The notes: generated from the letters alone by a model not told the origin. A stretch of DNA of 64,000 bases from Flavobacterium hiemivividum (GCF_004349145.1 NZ_SMFO01000005.1:725-64724); one strand, 5' to 3'. Counted from the first letter of the stretch, positions 1 to 9,009 are shown. Made by a program: numbers and translations.

Positions 1-1998
1 TGCAACATTATCTTCTACTGTTACTGTAGCGTCAACTGTTGATACATTTCCATTGTTATCCGTTACCGTTAAAGTAACTGTGTTTGCACCAACATTCGTA
101 CAATCAAATGCTGTTTTGCTTAATACCAATGACTGGATTCCACATGCATCACTTGATCCATTGTTAACTAATGCTGCCGTGGTTGAACCAACGCCTGTAG
201 CATCTAACTGAACCGTTACGTTCTGTGCTATGGCTACTGCTGCAACATTATCTTCAATCAGTAAATTCAAATTATCTAAACCATCACACACACCAGTGCC
301 GCTGGCAGTTAAAGTAAGTGTAACAGAACCAGCTGCTTTATCTGAAGTAGAAGGTGTATAAATTGTAGAGAGTGCACTTGCATTTGCAAATAATCCCGTT
401 CCGCTGGTGGTCCATAATGTAGTTGTAGGGCTTCCGGTTACAGATCCGCTGATTGACGTAGTTCCTTGCGGGCAAATGGTTTGGTCGGCTCCTGCGTCTG
501 CGGTGTATTTTCCTTTAAATGAAATATCTGTTGAACCACTAAAAGCACCGATGCAAGAAGTTCCATTATTTAAAGACGCTATCGTATAAATGGTTTGCAC
601 AGATGGTGACACTGACAAAATCACTGGACTGGTTGCAGCCGTTCCACTAAATGGTGTTCCATCACTTAATGTACCTGAAATATTTCCTGTACCTGTTAGA
701 GTAATGGATAAATTTACACTATCGCCCTGACAAATACTTGTATTACCTGTTGTAAGTAATGCATTGGCGAACGAAGGACTTATAGTTCCTGTGGAGGAAG
801 CTGGACTAGTACCACATGAGTTTGATGCAGTTACTGAGACTGACCCATTTCCTGAACCAATAGCTATAGTAGCAGATAGTGTACCCTGACCGTTAGTGAC
901 TGACCAACCGGCTCCTGTAACAGACCATGTATAAGAAGTAGCCCCTCCAACTGATAAAATACTAAATATATTACCCGAACTATTTCGACATATATTAGAA
1001 GGTTGCGTAATGGCTAAAGGTGAACCGACCGCAGTTGTTGGTGTAATATTCCCAGTAGAGGATGCGGTACTGGAACCACACCCATTATTAGCAGTAACAG
1101 AAACTGTTCCTACACCTGTACCGATCGTTATAGTTGCTAGAACAGTTCCTTGACCAGCTGTAATAGCCCATCCTGAACCAGTTACACTCCATGTATAGGA
1201 TGTAGCGCCACTAACGGTAGAAACGCTATAAGAATTATTTATTGAACCAGCACATTCGTTAGAAGGTCTAGTTATAGTTCCTGGTGTTGCAGGTGAGGAA
1301 GAAGTAACTATAAGGTCAGCTCCATTATTAGGTGAATTTGTTATAGGTGCTTCTGATCGAACTCGTATTCTATAAGCTGTACCAGCAATAGTGTTCGCAG
1401 GAATAGTTGCATTTATTGTTCGGGATCCACTTCCACCGGTATTCATTAAACTCCCGATAACTATAGGTGACGAAAAACTTCCAGATGAGTTGCTTAATTC
1501 GGCATAAAAGTCAGCCGTACTCGGGAATTGACCAGTTGCACCTAGATTTGCAGAAACAGCCTCAAAATTCACTGCAACAGCATTTCCCGCACAAAATGTA
1601 CTTGCTGTTATGGTTACACTACCAATTCCTGCATCCGTAAACTCAGTCACAGCAACTCTACCGGACAATTGTCCTGTAGCAGTCAAAACAAATGCAACTC
1701 CAAGATGGTTGTCCTTAATCAAAAAGCCACCATAATAGATATTCCCGCTCGCATCTGCGATGGCAAAATTATCATGGGAATTCACACAGGTTGCAGGTTT
1801 GGGGGTCTCAACAAAAGTGAAGTCAATCCGTTCTCCTGGCTGCCAGCCAGTACCGGTAATGATGACGTACTCACCAGGAGCATAATCATCCTTATCAGTA
1901 GTGACAGTTGCCTGCGAGAAAACCACATTGGCAAAAAACAAACTGAAAAGTAAAAAAATAAAAGTAAAAAAACCCGATTTAGGTAGAATTGTTCTCAT
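1..1998 (-). CDS. Large secreted adhesin with Ig/PKD-like and HYR-like repeats, C-terminus beyond window
   Basis: The minus-strand frame is open from an ATG at 1998 to the window edge (666 codons, no stop), so only the N-terminal part is seen. It begins with a hydrophobic signal peptide ending near FSQA. An N-terminal beta domain follows (DDYAPGEYVIITGTGWQPGE). Next come two closely similar tandem modules of about 80 residues (roughly 1265-1040 and 1010-790), each with a TSYTWSVTG core followed by a VTANNGCG-like segment. The visible part ends in HYR-like modules (GANTVTLTVTD, VEDNVA). This composition is typical of SprB-like gliding or attachment adhesins of Flavobacteriia, which usually end in a T9SS sorting domain; that end is not visible. 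Secretion and surface adhesion are inferred. It is transcribed away from the 0.9-kb gap and has no partner gene in the window. Confidence 0.85.
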   Translation of the reverse strand, partial: MRTILPKSGFFTFIFLLFSLFFANVVFSQATVTTDKDDYAPGEYVIITGTGWQPGERIDFTFVETPKPATCVNSHDNFAIADASGNIYYGGFLIKDNHLGVAFVLTATGQLSGRVAVTEFTDAGIGSVTITASTFCAGNAVAVNFEAVSANLGATGQFPSTADFYAELSNSSGSFSSPIVIGSLMNTGGSGSRTINATIPANTIAGTAYRIRVRSEAPITNSPNNGADLIVTSSSPATPGTITRPSNECAGSINNSYSVSTVSGATSYTWSVTGSGWAITAGQGTVLATITIGTGVGTVSVTANNGCGSSTASSTGNITPTTAVGSPLAITQPSNICRNSSGNIFSILSVGGATSYTWSVTGAGWSVTNGQGTLSATIAIGSGNGSVSVTASNSCGTSPASSTGTISPSFANALLTTGNTSICQGDSVNLSITLTGTGNISGTLSDGTPFSGTAATSPVILSVSPSVQTIYTIASLNNGTSCIGAFSGSTDISFKGKYTADAGADQTICPQGTTSISGSVTGSPTTTLWTTSGTGLFANASALSTIYTPSTSDKAAGSVTLTLTASGTGVCDGLDNLNLLIEDNVAAVAIAQNVTVQLDATGVGSTTAALVNNGSSDACGIQSLVLSKTAFDCTNVGANTVTLTVTDNNGNVSTVDATVTVEDNVA

Positions 1999-2691
1999 AC
2001 TCACTTGAATTGAAATTATTATATATAAAATACTTATTGTCTAACTGCGAAAAGGTAAATCGAATAGAACGTGGTTTTCTATCCCTGATTTATTGCACTC
2101 TATTAATTCAAAACAAATGTTTTCTTGTAGGTAGAAAAACATCCAGACAAGGACTCTAAAATCATCATCTTAAACTAAATTATATTATTTTTAACATACT
2201 ACTACGATTTATTTTACATTTCCGACGAAAGTGTTAAAAAAATCTACAAACTACATAAAAATCTATTTTTAAGTAAGTTACAAACAGTATGAATCTTAAA
2301 ATACATTATTTTTCGAACTTATTTTCTAGAAACTATTAGCTAATAATAATATAATCATGAGATACTGGATAAAAATTACAAGTGGTTTTCCCTATTAAAA
2401 TAGCCTTATGTAAAACAGCTAAAAGCCAGCTTTGATTGACTTTAAGGCGTATTACCGTTAATTAGCTTAGACTTTAAAATAATCACTCAAGAAGAAGTCC
2501 AGCCGATTGTGATTTTATAAAAATTGTATACCGCTTATTTTCAAAAACAAGCTCTTTTAATCAGAAAAACGTCCAAGTAAATTGGGCTGATTTACTAATA
2601 AAATCAACTTTATCAGAATATACATATTAATATTTTTTCTAATAAGTTGACTGTATCATTAGTTATAAATTCGGCCAAAAATCGGTGTAAG

Positions 2692-2740
2692 AATTAGAGA
2701 TACGAAAGCAATTTTCGGAATTAAACTCTCTAATTTTTTT
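2692..2740 (+). terminator. Terminator-like hairpin without an upstream gene
   Basis: AATTAGAGA (2692-2700) pairs with TCTCTAATT (2727-2735), and a run of T follows directly. A second small stem, CGAAA with TTTCG (2703-2707, 2713-2717), sits inside the loop. It reads as a Rho-independent terminator on the plus strand, but no plus-strand gene lies upstream in the window. Confidence 0.4.
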
Positions 2741-2847
2741 GGTTAGTAAACCATTGCTGCAATGCAAATAGTAAACCAAACAAGAAGCCTTTTCAACTTT
2801 AGAATACAATTAATTCGCTGTCGAAATAGGAATCCGTGAATATTTTA

Positions 2848-2855
2848 TAGATTTG
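2848..2855 (+). promoter_or_regulatory. Bacteroidota -7 box for the GDSL hydrolase gene
   Basis: TAGATTTG matches TAnnTTTG and lies 26 bases before the ATG at 2882. No good -33 TTG or TTTG is seen at the usual distance, so this is a partial match. Confidence 0.45.
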
Positions 2856-2881
2856 TTTACTATTATACACGATAAGCTATT

Positions 2882-3514
2882 ATGAAGAGTAAAGTACAAG
2901 ACTGGCCTAATTTAAGTAAGTATGCAAAGGCTAATTCTCGATTGCGCCTTCCTGCGGAGGGAGAAAATAGAATAGTTTTTATGGGAGATACCATAACAGA
3001 GTTTTGGAGTACCATTAACGGAACTTACTTTGAAGGAAAGCCTTATATTAATCGTGGAATTAGCGGGCAAACCACACCGCAAATGCTTATTCGCTTTAGA
3101 GCAGATGTCATCGCCTTAAAACCTACTGTAGTTCTCCTTTTGGCTGGAATTAATGACATAGCCGGAAACACAGGTCCTTCAACCTTAGAAATGATCACCA
3201 ACAATATTTTTTCTATGGTCGAATTGGCGAAAGCCCATCAAATCAAAGTAGTGCTCTGCTCCGTTTTACCTGCTTTTGATTTTCCTTGGAAACCCAATCA
3301 ACAACCAACCGACAAAATCAAAGCTTTAAATGAATTACTGATCAATTATGCCGCTGCAAATAAACTCGTATATCTTGATTATTATACTGCAATGGTGGAT
3401 GAACGCAAAGGATTACAAGCCGATTATTCTGAAGATGGTGTACATCCTAACAAAAGAGGTTATCAAGTAATGGAACCGCTAGCAGAAAATGCTATTGCTT
3501 TATCTCTTGATTAA
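2882..3514 (+). CDS. SGNH/GDSL-family hydrolase with Thr in place of the nucleophile Ser
   Basis: This 210-residue protein has no signal peptide and is probably cytoplasmic. SGNH blocks are readable. Block I is FMGDTITEFW (Thr37 where the family has Ser). Block II is around NRGISGQTT (residues 57-65). Block III is AGINDIAG (Asn91). Block V is DGVHP (Asp185, His188). Relatives are lipases, esterases or acetylhydrolases acting on sugars and lipids. The Ser-to-Thr change at the nucleophile leaves it unclear whether the protein is an active hydrolase. The gene stands alone between the 0.9-kb gap and a shared bidirectional terminator. The ATG at 2882 is preceded by a -7 box. The fold is confident and the activity uncertain. 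Confidence 0.88.
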   Translation: MKSKVQDWPNLSKYAKANSRLRLPAEGENRIVFMGDTITEFWSTINGTYFEGKPYINRGISGQTTPQMLIRFRADVIALKPTVVLLLAGINDIAGNTGPSTLEMITNNIFSMVELAKAHQIKVVLCSVLPAFDFPWKPNQQPTDKIKALNELLINYAAANKLVYLDYYTAMVDERKGLQADYSEDGVHPNKRGYQVMEPLAENAIALSLD

Positions 3515-3573
3515 ATTGTTACTATTGCGACTTTTTTAAGACGAATACACATTACAAACATATTCACATAACC

Positions 3574-3607
3574 AAAAACCCAATCACTATTTAAGGATTG
3601 GGTTTTT
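3574..3607. terminator. Bidirectional terminator between convergent genes
   Basis: AAAAACCCAATC (3574-3585) pairs with GATTGGGTTTTT (3596-3607) across a 10-base loop. A-rich and T-rich flanks allow it to work on both strands, ending the GDSL gene and the convergent hydrolase gene. Confidence 0.85.
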
Positions 3608-3627
3608 AGTTTTAAAGAAGTCTGCTT

Positions 3628-5475
3628 TTATTTCACAACCGTAAATATAATTTTAGAATCGTCATACACACGATGCGTTTGCTTTTTAAAATCTTCTGGT
3701 TTGGCATAAAAGATATTATCTACAAAGGTTTGCGGATTCAAGTCAATCAATGGAAACCAGGTACTTTGAATCTGGATTTGGATTTTGTGTCCTTTCTTAA
3801 AAGTATGCATCACATCTTGCAATTTAATATCTACCGCCGTTTTCTGGTTAGCCACAAAAGGTTCTGGAGTGATAAAACTATTTCTAAAACGACCGCGCAT
3901 TACTTCGCTTCGCACCATCATGTGGTAGTTACTCATTTTTAAATAAGGAGCTACTTCAGGAGTTTCTGGCTCATCACTAGGAAAAACATCTATTACTTTT
4001 ACAATCCAATCCGCATCAGTACCTGATGTCGAAACTTGCAGTTGTGCCAAAATATCGCCCGCCAAAGTCATGTTGTCCTCTAAAACTTCGGTTTCATAAA
4101 CAATCACATCAGGACGTCGTGCCGAAAAACGCTGATCATCTGTCATGTATTTTCTTGGTGTAATTCCTTTTTGATTAATATCTTCAGTAAAAGGAACTGG
4201 CTTTTTAGGATCACTGATAAATTCCTGAAAACCAACCTCAGTTGGTACTGAAGTCATTAGTTTATCGTTTGCCAAATAAAAGCTTTCTTTCGCTGAATTT
4301 TTTGGTGGCCAAACATCATAGGTTTTCCAATCTTTAACTCCCGTATCAAAAACATAGGCTTCCGGTAGTTTGTTTTGCCCTTTTCCATTCTCTTTTAAGA
4401 AATGACGAAAGAAGTTAGCTTCAATATTCTTTTGATAAAATCCGGAAATACTATCTCCAAAGTTTATATTTCCGATAACTGCTTTAGCACTGCTTCGTGC
4501 CCAGTCACCATGACTCCATGGTCCCATAACAATAGTATTATAGTTCTTGCTAGTTTTTTCTATGGTTTGGTAGGTATTCAAAGGACCGTATAAATCCTCA
4601 GCATCAAACCATCCTCCAACAGTCATTACTGCAGGTTTAATATCTTTTAAATGTTGTAGAATCCCTCTTTTTTGCCAGAAATCATCATAATTAGAATGGT
4701 CTTTTAGCTGTTGCCAAAACTCATTGTCTTTGCCATAAAACGAATCCAAATTAGACAAAGGCCCCGCATCCATAAAAAATTGATAATCATCTTTCGTCCC
4801 TAAGTCAGGCAAAGTGTACCAAGATGTGGTGGTGCGTTCCTTTTTTTGAATTCCAAAAAGTGGTGTTGCTTTCCAATAACTCAATAAATAGGCTCCATTA
4901 TGGTGAAAATCATCGAAAAAGAAATCACTAATACAAGCCTGAGGCGAAACTGCTTTCAGTGCGGGATGCCTGCTTAATAAAGAATAAGTTGCATAAAACC
5001 CAGGATATGAAATTCCCCAAGTTCCCACATTCCCATTATTATTCGCTGCATTTTTAACTAACCAATCAATTGTATCGTAGGTATCAGAAGCTTCGTCAAC
5101 TTGGTTTTTTGATTTTTTATTTGGAATAAAAGCACGCATATTATCATACAAACCATCACTCATCCAGCGTCCACGTACATCTTGATACGCCACAATGTAA
5201 CCTTCTTTCATCATGGTTTCGCTGGGTCCAATGCTTTTCTTGAACTCGTTAGGACCATAAGGAGCACAGCTGTATGGCGTGCGTTGCATGATAATTGGGT
5301 ATTTCTTTGATTGATCCTTTGGCGTGTAAATGACTGTGTAAAGCGAAGCTCCATCACGCATTTTAATGTGCACTTCTTTCTTAGTATAATTTTCACTAAC
5401 AGCATAGAGACTGTTGTTTTGCGCAAATAAGCTGGTCGAAAGCACCAAAAACGCAACAAATAGTAGTTTTTTCAT
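3628..5475 (-). CDS. CocE/NonD-family (X-Pro dipeptidyl-peptidase-like, S15) secreted hydrolase
   Basis: This is a 615-residue exported protein with signal peptide MKKLLFVAFLVLSTSLFAQ. The first two thirds form an alpha/beta-hydrolase of the peptidase S15 family. The nucleophile elbow GISYPG gives Ser156. A likely catalytic Asp lies in GGWFDAED (Asp291 or Asp294). His322 lies in GPWSHGDW. The last ~220 residues correspond to the jelly-roll C-terminal domain of X-Pro dipeptidyl-peptidases and cocaine/glutaryl acylases. Family members cleave acyl-amide, ester or X-Pro peptide bonds; the substrate cannot be told from sequence. It is a single gene with no operon partner, facing the GDSL hydrolase across a shared terminator. 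Confidence 0.9.
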   Translation of the reverse strand: MKKLLFVAFLVLSTSLFAQNNSLYAVSENYTKKEVHIKMRDGASLYTVIYTPKDQSKKYPIIMQRTPYSCAPYGPNEFKKSIGPSETMMKEGYIVAYQDVRGRWMSDGLYDNMRAFIPNKKSKNQVDEASDTYDTIDWLVKNAANNNGNVGTWGISYPGFYATYSLLSRHPALKAVSPQACISDFFFDDFHHNGAYLLSYWKATPLFGIQKKERTTTSWYTLPDLGTKDDYQFFMDAGPLSNLDSFYGKDNEFWQQLKDHSNYDDFWQKRGILQHLKDIKPAVMTVGGWFDAEDLYGPLNTYQTIEKTSKNYNTIVMGPWSHGDWARSSAKAVIGNINFGDSISGFYQKNIEANFFRHFLKENGKGQNKLPEAYVFDTGVKDWKTYDVWPPKNSAKESFYLANDKLMTSVPTEVGFQEFISDPKKPVPFTEDINQKGITPRKYMTDDQRFSARRPDVIVYETEVLEDNMTLAGDILAQLQVSTSGTDADWIVKVIDVFPSDEPETPEVAPYLKMSNYHMMVRSEVMRGRFRNSFITPEPFVANQKTAVDIKLQDVMHTFKKGHKIQIQIQSTWFPLIDLNPQTFVDNIFYAKPEDFKKQTHRVYDDSKIIFTVVK

Positions 5476-5756
5476 TTTAGTAATTGCTAATTATAGAGTG
5501 GTAAATATATTTAGAATAAAACCAATATTAAAATTTAGTTTGATAGGATTTAAACAAAGTTCTAAATGTGGATTTGATAACCCTATCCCTACTCTTTAAA
5601 TTACAAAGCCTTTTAGTAACGATTATAAATTCCACTACCCATAAAAACCCACAAAACTCAAACGCTCTTGAGGTAAATTATTAATAATAAGCAATCTGTG
5701 ATTTTGTAACAAAACAGCGCTAACTTCGTCTTACTTTTTCAAGCACCTACTATAAT

Positions 5757-7286
5757 ATGAGAACAATTTTTATTATTACCTTTTTTACACTCCTTAATTT
5801 CCAGTTTGGAATAGCACAGAATATTAAAGGAAAAATCATTGATTCGGCAACTGGTGAAAGTATTCCGTACGCTAATATTAAGGTAGGCGAATCTGAAAAT
5901 CTTGTTTCAAATGCCGAAGGCTATTTTACGTTATCTGAGAATAATAGTCGGGACGAAGTAGAACTCGCCGTATCTTATTTGGGATTTGTTCAGAGACTAC
6001 TAACCGTTGGGGAATTGAAAAGACTGAATTATAGAATAGAACTAGCACCAGGTGTTTTTCAACTTAATGATGTTAAGGTCTCCAATGAAAAACCAAACCC
6101 ATATGAAATTATGGCTAACGTTAAAGCTAACTTAGCTCGCAATTATAAAAATGAGACAGCAGCTTCAAAGGATTTGCTTTTTTATCGAAAATCGGATTAT
6201 TTTAAACCCAAACTAATTGAAGTGGAGATCGACAAATCAACTGGATTTACAAAACAAGCACTTCAAAAAGCAAATTCCGACTTGAAGAGGTTCTCTACGC
6301 AGTTAATTTCTAATCCGCCCATGGAATTCACAGATATCCTATGTAACTACTACTCTACCAAAACAAAAAAGAATGATAAGTTCCAGTTATCATCAAAAAT
6401 GGAGGTCTTGAAAGCAACGAAATTAAAAAACGAAGGCCGTTCCTCTTCTTTAGAGGAATTACAAAAAGCAGCCATGAATACCATGCTGCAACATCTAGAT
6501 TCAACTAAATACTATAGATTTAAAAGTGGTCTTTTTGGCTCTCGCGATACCATTTCACTACGTAAGGATTTTAATCGAAATCGAAACAAGGATAAAACCA
6601 AAGAAAAAACTAACCAATTACTTTCAACAAAATCGAGCTTAAATTCTTTTCTCTCAGATTCTAATTTCCTAGAAAGCAACGAATTAGATTTTATTAATAA
6701 TACAGAATTGTATGACTATAAATACGAAGGTGCGACCTATACAAATGACAATGAGTTTGCCTATGTATTGAGTTTTAAACCTAGAAGAAGCAAGGCAAAA
6801 TATTTAGGAAAATTATATATTTCAGAAACGGATTATGCAGTCCTTAGAACTGACTATACATTAGAGGAAGGGGAGAAACTAAATAATTTTAACATGAAGT
6901 TTCTATTGGGAATAAAAACTTCGCAGAATATTAGTAAAGGGACAATAACCTACAAGAAAAAAAGTGAGGACGATACTTACTATATGCAGTATGCCGCAAT
7001 AGAACAGGGACAATACTTTTATTTAAACCGGCCTTTAAAATTTATAGAATTGACCAGCAGCGAAAAAGATGTGCTTTCGCTTGATCTAAAAATGGAAGTA
7101 AATGTTAGCAGTAAAACGGAATTTCTAAATATGTCGCGTTCTAAAACTACAGCAGCAGCAATCGAAAAAATAAAAGAGGCTGACTTTAAATTCACAAATA
7201 TCAAATCCTATGATCCAAAGATATGGAAAGATTACAATGCCATAGAACCATTGCAAGAAATGAAACAGTTTAAGTCCATTAATTAA
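5757..7286 (+). CDS. Secreted protein with N-terminal carboxypeptidase-like regulatory domain
   Basis: This is a 509-residue protein. It starts with signal peptide MRTIFIITFFTLLNFQFGIAQ, followed by a carboxypeptidase-D regulatory-like beta sandwich at about residues 22-105 (GKIIDSATGESIPYANIKV ... SYLGF). The rest (about 110-509) is rich in Lys, Asn and Ser. It resembles the soluble part of the flavobacterial DUF5686/CarboxypepD_reg proteins but shows no obvious C-terminal beta barrel. Location is probably periplasmic or outer-membrane associated. The function is unknown. The gene is monocistronic, with a weak hairpin after the stop (7300-7321). Confidence 0.8.
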   Translation: MRTIFIITFFTLLNFQFGIAQNIKGKIIDSATGESIPYANIKVGESENLVSNAEGYFTLSENNSRDEVELAVSYLGFVQRLLTVGELKRLNYRIELAPGVFQLNDVKVSNEKPNPYEIMANVKANLARNYKNETAASKDLLFYRKSDYFKPKLIEVEIDKSTGFTKQALQKANSDLKRFSTQLISNPPMEFTDILCNYYSTKTKKNDKFQLSSKMEVLKATKLKNEGRSSSLEELQKAAMNTMLQHLDSTKYYRFKSGLFGSRDTISLRKDFNRNRNKDKTKEKTNQLLSTKSSLNSFLSDSNFLESNELDFINNTELYDYKYEGATYTNDNEFAYVLSFKPRRSKAKYLGKLYISETDYAVLRTDYTLEEGEKLNNFNMKFLLGIKTSQNISKGTITYKKKSEDDTYYMQYAAIEQGQYFYLNRPLKFIELTSSEKDVLSLDLKMEVNVSSKTEFLNMSRSKTTAAAIEKIKEADFKFTNIKSYDPKIWKDYNAIEPLQEMKQFKSIN

Positions 7287-7299
7287 GCTAGTAAAACTG

Positions 7300-7321
7300 C
7301 AGTATAAACAACCTTATACTG
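7300..7321 (+). terminator. Weak hairpin after the carboxypeptidase-regulatory-like gene
   Basis: CAGTATAA (7300-7307) pairs with TTATACTG (7314-7321). There is no T tract, so termination here is uncertain. Confidence 0.35.
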
Positions 7322-7352
7322 TTAAGAAAATGCCAATCCCTAGGATCTATTC

Positions 7353-7380
7353 TTGTCTTAGTTTGTGAATGTTACCTTTG
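7353..7380 (+). promoter_or_regulatory. Promoter of the mechanosensitive channel gene
   Basis: TTG at 7353-7355 and TACCTTTG at 7373-7380 are separated by 17 bases, a good match to the Bacteroidota -33/-7 pattern. It predicts a transcript starting about 16 bases before the ATG at 7400. Confidence 0.65.
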
Positions 7381-7399
7381 CATAAAACAAATTAAAACA

Positions 7400-8719
7400 A
7401 TGATTCCAACTAGTAAACAATATGCCGCTATACAAATAGATCCTAACTGGTTAACTGACTATTTTAATGTAGATCGTCAAATTGCTTATTACATCAATCT
7501 TCCAATTCTCCTTTTTGGCTTACTGATTATATGTTCTATCGCTTGGATTTTGACTAAAAAAATAATCGTTAATTCGATTCACAAAATATTTTTAAAAACT
7601 AAAATTACCTGGGACGATATCCTAATTGAAAAAAGAATATTTGACAAACTTGCTTTCATCATTCCCGCATTTATTGTGATTTTTGCAGTGCCTTCCATTC
7701 TAGCAGAGTATCCTGCACTTTCTAGTTATGCAATAACTCTTGCAACGATTGTAATTTTGTTGATTATTGTCTGGACCGTTATTGCTTTTCTAGCGGTTCT
7801 TAACGAGATCCTTTCTGTATCTCCAGCTTTTATAGACAAACCCATTACGAGTTACATTCAAGTAATGAATATTTTTGTTTATTTCGTAGGAGGAATTTTA
7901 ATTTTGTCTGTACTTCTAGGAAAGAGTCCGTTCTACTTTCTAGGCGCAATGGGTGCTATGACCGCCATTTTACTGTTGATTTTCAAAGACACTATCCTAG
8001 GCTTTGTAGCCAGCGTTCAAATGTCAGTTTACGATATGGTACGCGTGGGTGATTGGATTGCTATGCCAAAATATGATGCCGATGGCGATGTACTTTCCAT
8101 CAATCTAAGCACCGTTAAAATCCAAAATTGGGATAAGACAATCACCACAATTCCTACCTATGCTTTTATTACTGACTCTTTTAAAAACTGGCGCGGAATG
8201 AGTAATTCTGGAGGTCGAAGAATCAAGAAATCTATTTATCTAAAGGTGAGTAGTTTTTGTTTTTGTGATGAGCAAATGCTAGAACAGTTTAAAAAATATG
8301 CCCTTATAAAGGACTATATCCTTGATAAAGAAGCAGAAATTAAGAAATCAAATTTAACGTTAGCTGGCAATGAATCTAATGTTGTTAATAGCAGAAGCCT
8401 AACAAATATTGGTGTATTTAGAATTTATGCCGAAAACTACATTCGTTCCAATGCGAATATAAATTTGGAAATGACCCATATGGTTCGACAACTGGATCCG
8501 ACTTCTAAAGGAATGCCTTTAGAAATATATTGTTTTAGTAAAGTCAAAGAATGGGAGAAATACGAGCAAATCAAATCGGATATTTTTGATCACTTGCTTA
8601 CCATTACCTCTCAATTCCAACTGGAAGTTTTTGAAGAGCCTACAGGTAGAGATTTTAGAAGCTTAGTAGATTCCCAACATCAGCCAGCACGAGTTTCTAA
8701 TATGTATTCCGAGTTATAA
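7400..8719 (+). CDS. MscS-family mechanosensitive ion channel, YbdG-like
   Basis: This is a 439-residue inner-membrane protein. About five hydrophobic segments fill residues 25-225. The MscS pore and beta domain follow: FLGAMGAMTAILLLIFKDT (pore helix), then VRVGDWIAMP and TTIPTYAFITDSFKNW. The insertion in the beta domain (KYDADGDVLSINL) and the long C-terminal region match the YbdG (miniconductance) branch rather than short MscS. The role is release of solutes on hypo-osmotic shock or osmosensing. It has its own promoter (7353-7380) and no operon partner; downstream lies a structured repeat. Confidence 0.9.
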   Translation: MIPTSKQYAAIQIDPNWLTDYFNVDRQIAYYINLPILLFGLLIICSIAWILTKKIIVNSIHKIFLKTKITWDDILIEKRIFDKLAFIIPAFIVIFAVPSILAEYPALSSYAITLATIVILLIIVWTVIAFLAVLNEILSVSPAFIDKPITSYIQVMNIFVYFVGGILILSVLLGKSPFYFLGAMGAMTAILLLIFKDTILGFVASVQMSVYDMVRVGDWIAMPKYDADGDVLSINLSTVKIQNWDKTITTIPTYAFITDSFKNWRGMSNSGGRRIKKSIYLKVSSFCFCDEQMLEQFKKYALIKDYILDKEAEIKKSNLTLAGNESNVVNSRSLTNIGVFRIYAENYIRSNANINLEMTHMVRQLDPTSKGMPLEIYCFSKVKEWEKYEQIKSDIFDHLLTITSQFQLEVFEEPTGRDFRSLVDSQHQPARVSNMYSEL

Positions 8720-8810
8720 TTAGAAAGAAATTCTAGTTATAATTGCCGTTTATTCTAGTTTAACCCATGCTTTTGAAAATGATGAAAACAGCTGGTCTCG
8801 TAGTAGTGAT

Positions 8811-8951
8811 GCCCCCGATTATAGCGAAAAACCCGCAGGATTGCAAGCTTTAGAATACTCGCCGGTAAAGAGCGACCGCAGAAAGCTCCTTTACTGGGGT
8901 AGTATTCTTGCTTGAAGAACTGGGGATTTGTAGCGAAAAGCGGGAATAGGC
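8811..8951 (+). repeat. Structured intergenic repeat, copy A (141 bases)
   Basis: The closing stem pairs GCC-CCCG (8811-8817) with CGGG-AATA-GGC (8941-8951). Conserved inner strands carry two TAGCGAAAA copies (8822-8830, 8931-8939). A long central hairpin is built on AGAATACT with AGTATTCT, and on TAAAGAGC (8866-8873) with GCTCCTTTA (8885-8893). Related copies lie at 35460-35540 and 58266-58407, with compensatory changes in the closing stem. All three read in the same direction and end 40-65 bases before a plus-strand start codon, here rlmD. It could be a folded RNA, such as a member of the Flavo-1 motif described in Flavobacterium (not checked), or a REP/MITE-like DNA repeat. Confidence 0.7.
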
Positions 8952-8970
8952 ACAAATAAAAATCACCTCT

Positions 8971-9005
8971 TTTTGAAAATATTAGGGTACAAACGCTTAT
9001 TTTTG
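8971..9005 (+). promoter_or_regulatory. Promoter of rlmD predicting a leaderless transcript
   Basis: TTTTG (8971-8975) and TATTTTTG (8998-9005) are 22 bases apart, matching -33/-7. The -7 box ends four bases before the ATG at 9010, so transcription should begin at or within a base or two of the start codon. Confidence 0.6.
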
Positions 9006-9009
9006 CGCC

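Larger units (their letters stand above)
1999..2881. other. Gene-poor intergenic region, 883 bases
   Basis: No convincing protein frame is seen on either strand. The region separates the divergently transcribed adhesin (minus) and GDSL hydrolase (plus), so it must hold both promoters. It contains a terminator-like hairpin at 2692-2740 that no known plus-strand gene explains, and a TAGATTTG box at 2848-2855. The rest is AT-rich sequence in which I see no repeat or recognisable RNA. Confidence 0.6.

Noticed and set aside
407..589. Plus-strand open frame inside the adhesin region
   Set aside because: It is antisense to the clear minus-strand adhesin frame, and its protein has no recognisable composition or start signals.
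790..1265. Tandem similarity as a possible CRISPR array
   Set aside because: The repeats are about 240 bases long, in frame, and encode beta-sandwich modules. There are no short identical repeats with unique spacers.
5703..5728. TTTG and TAACTTCG upstream of the 5757 gene as a promoter
   Set aside because: The spacing is only 14 bases and the -7 box has a mismatch in its core, so I did not list it.
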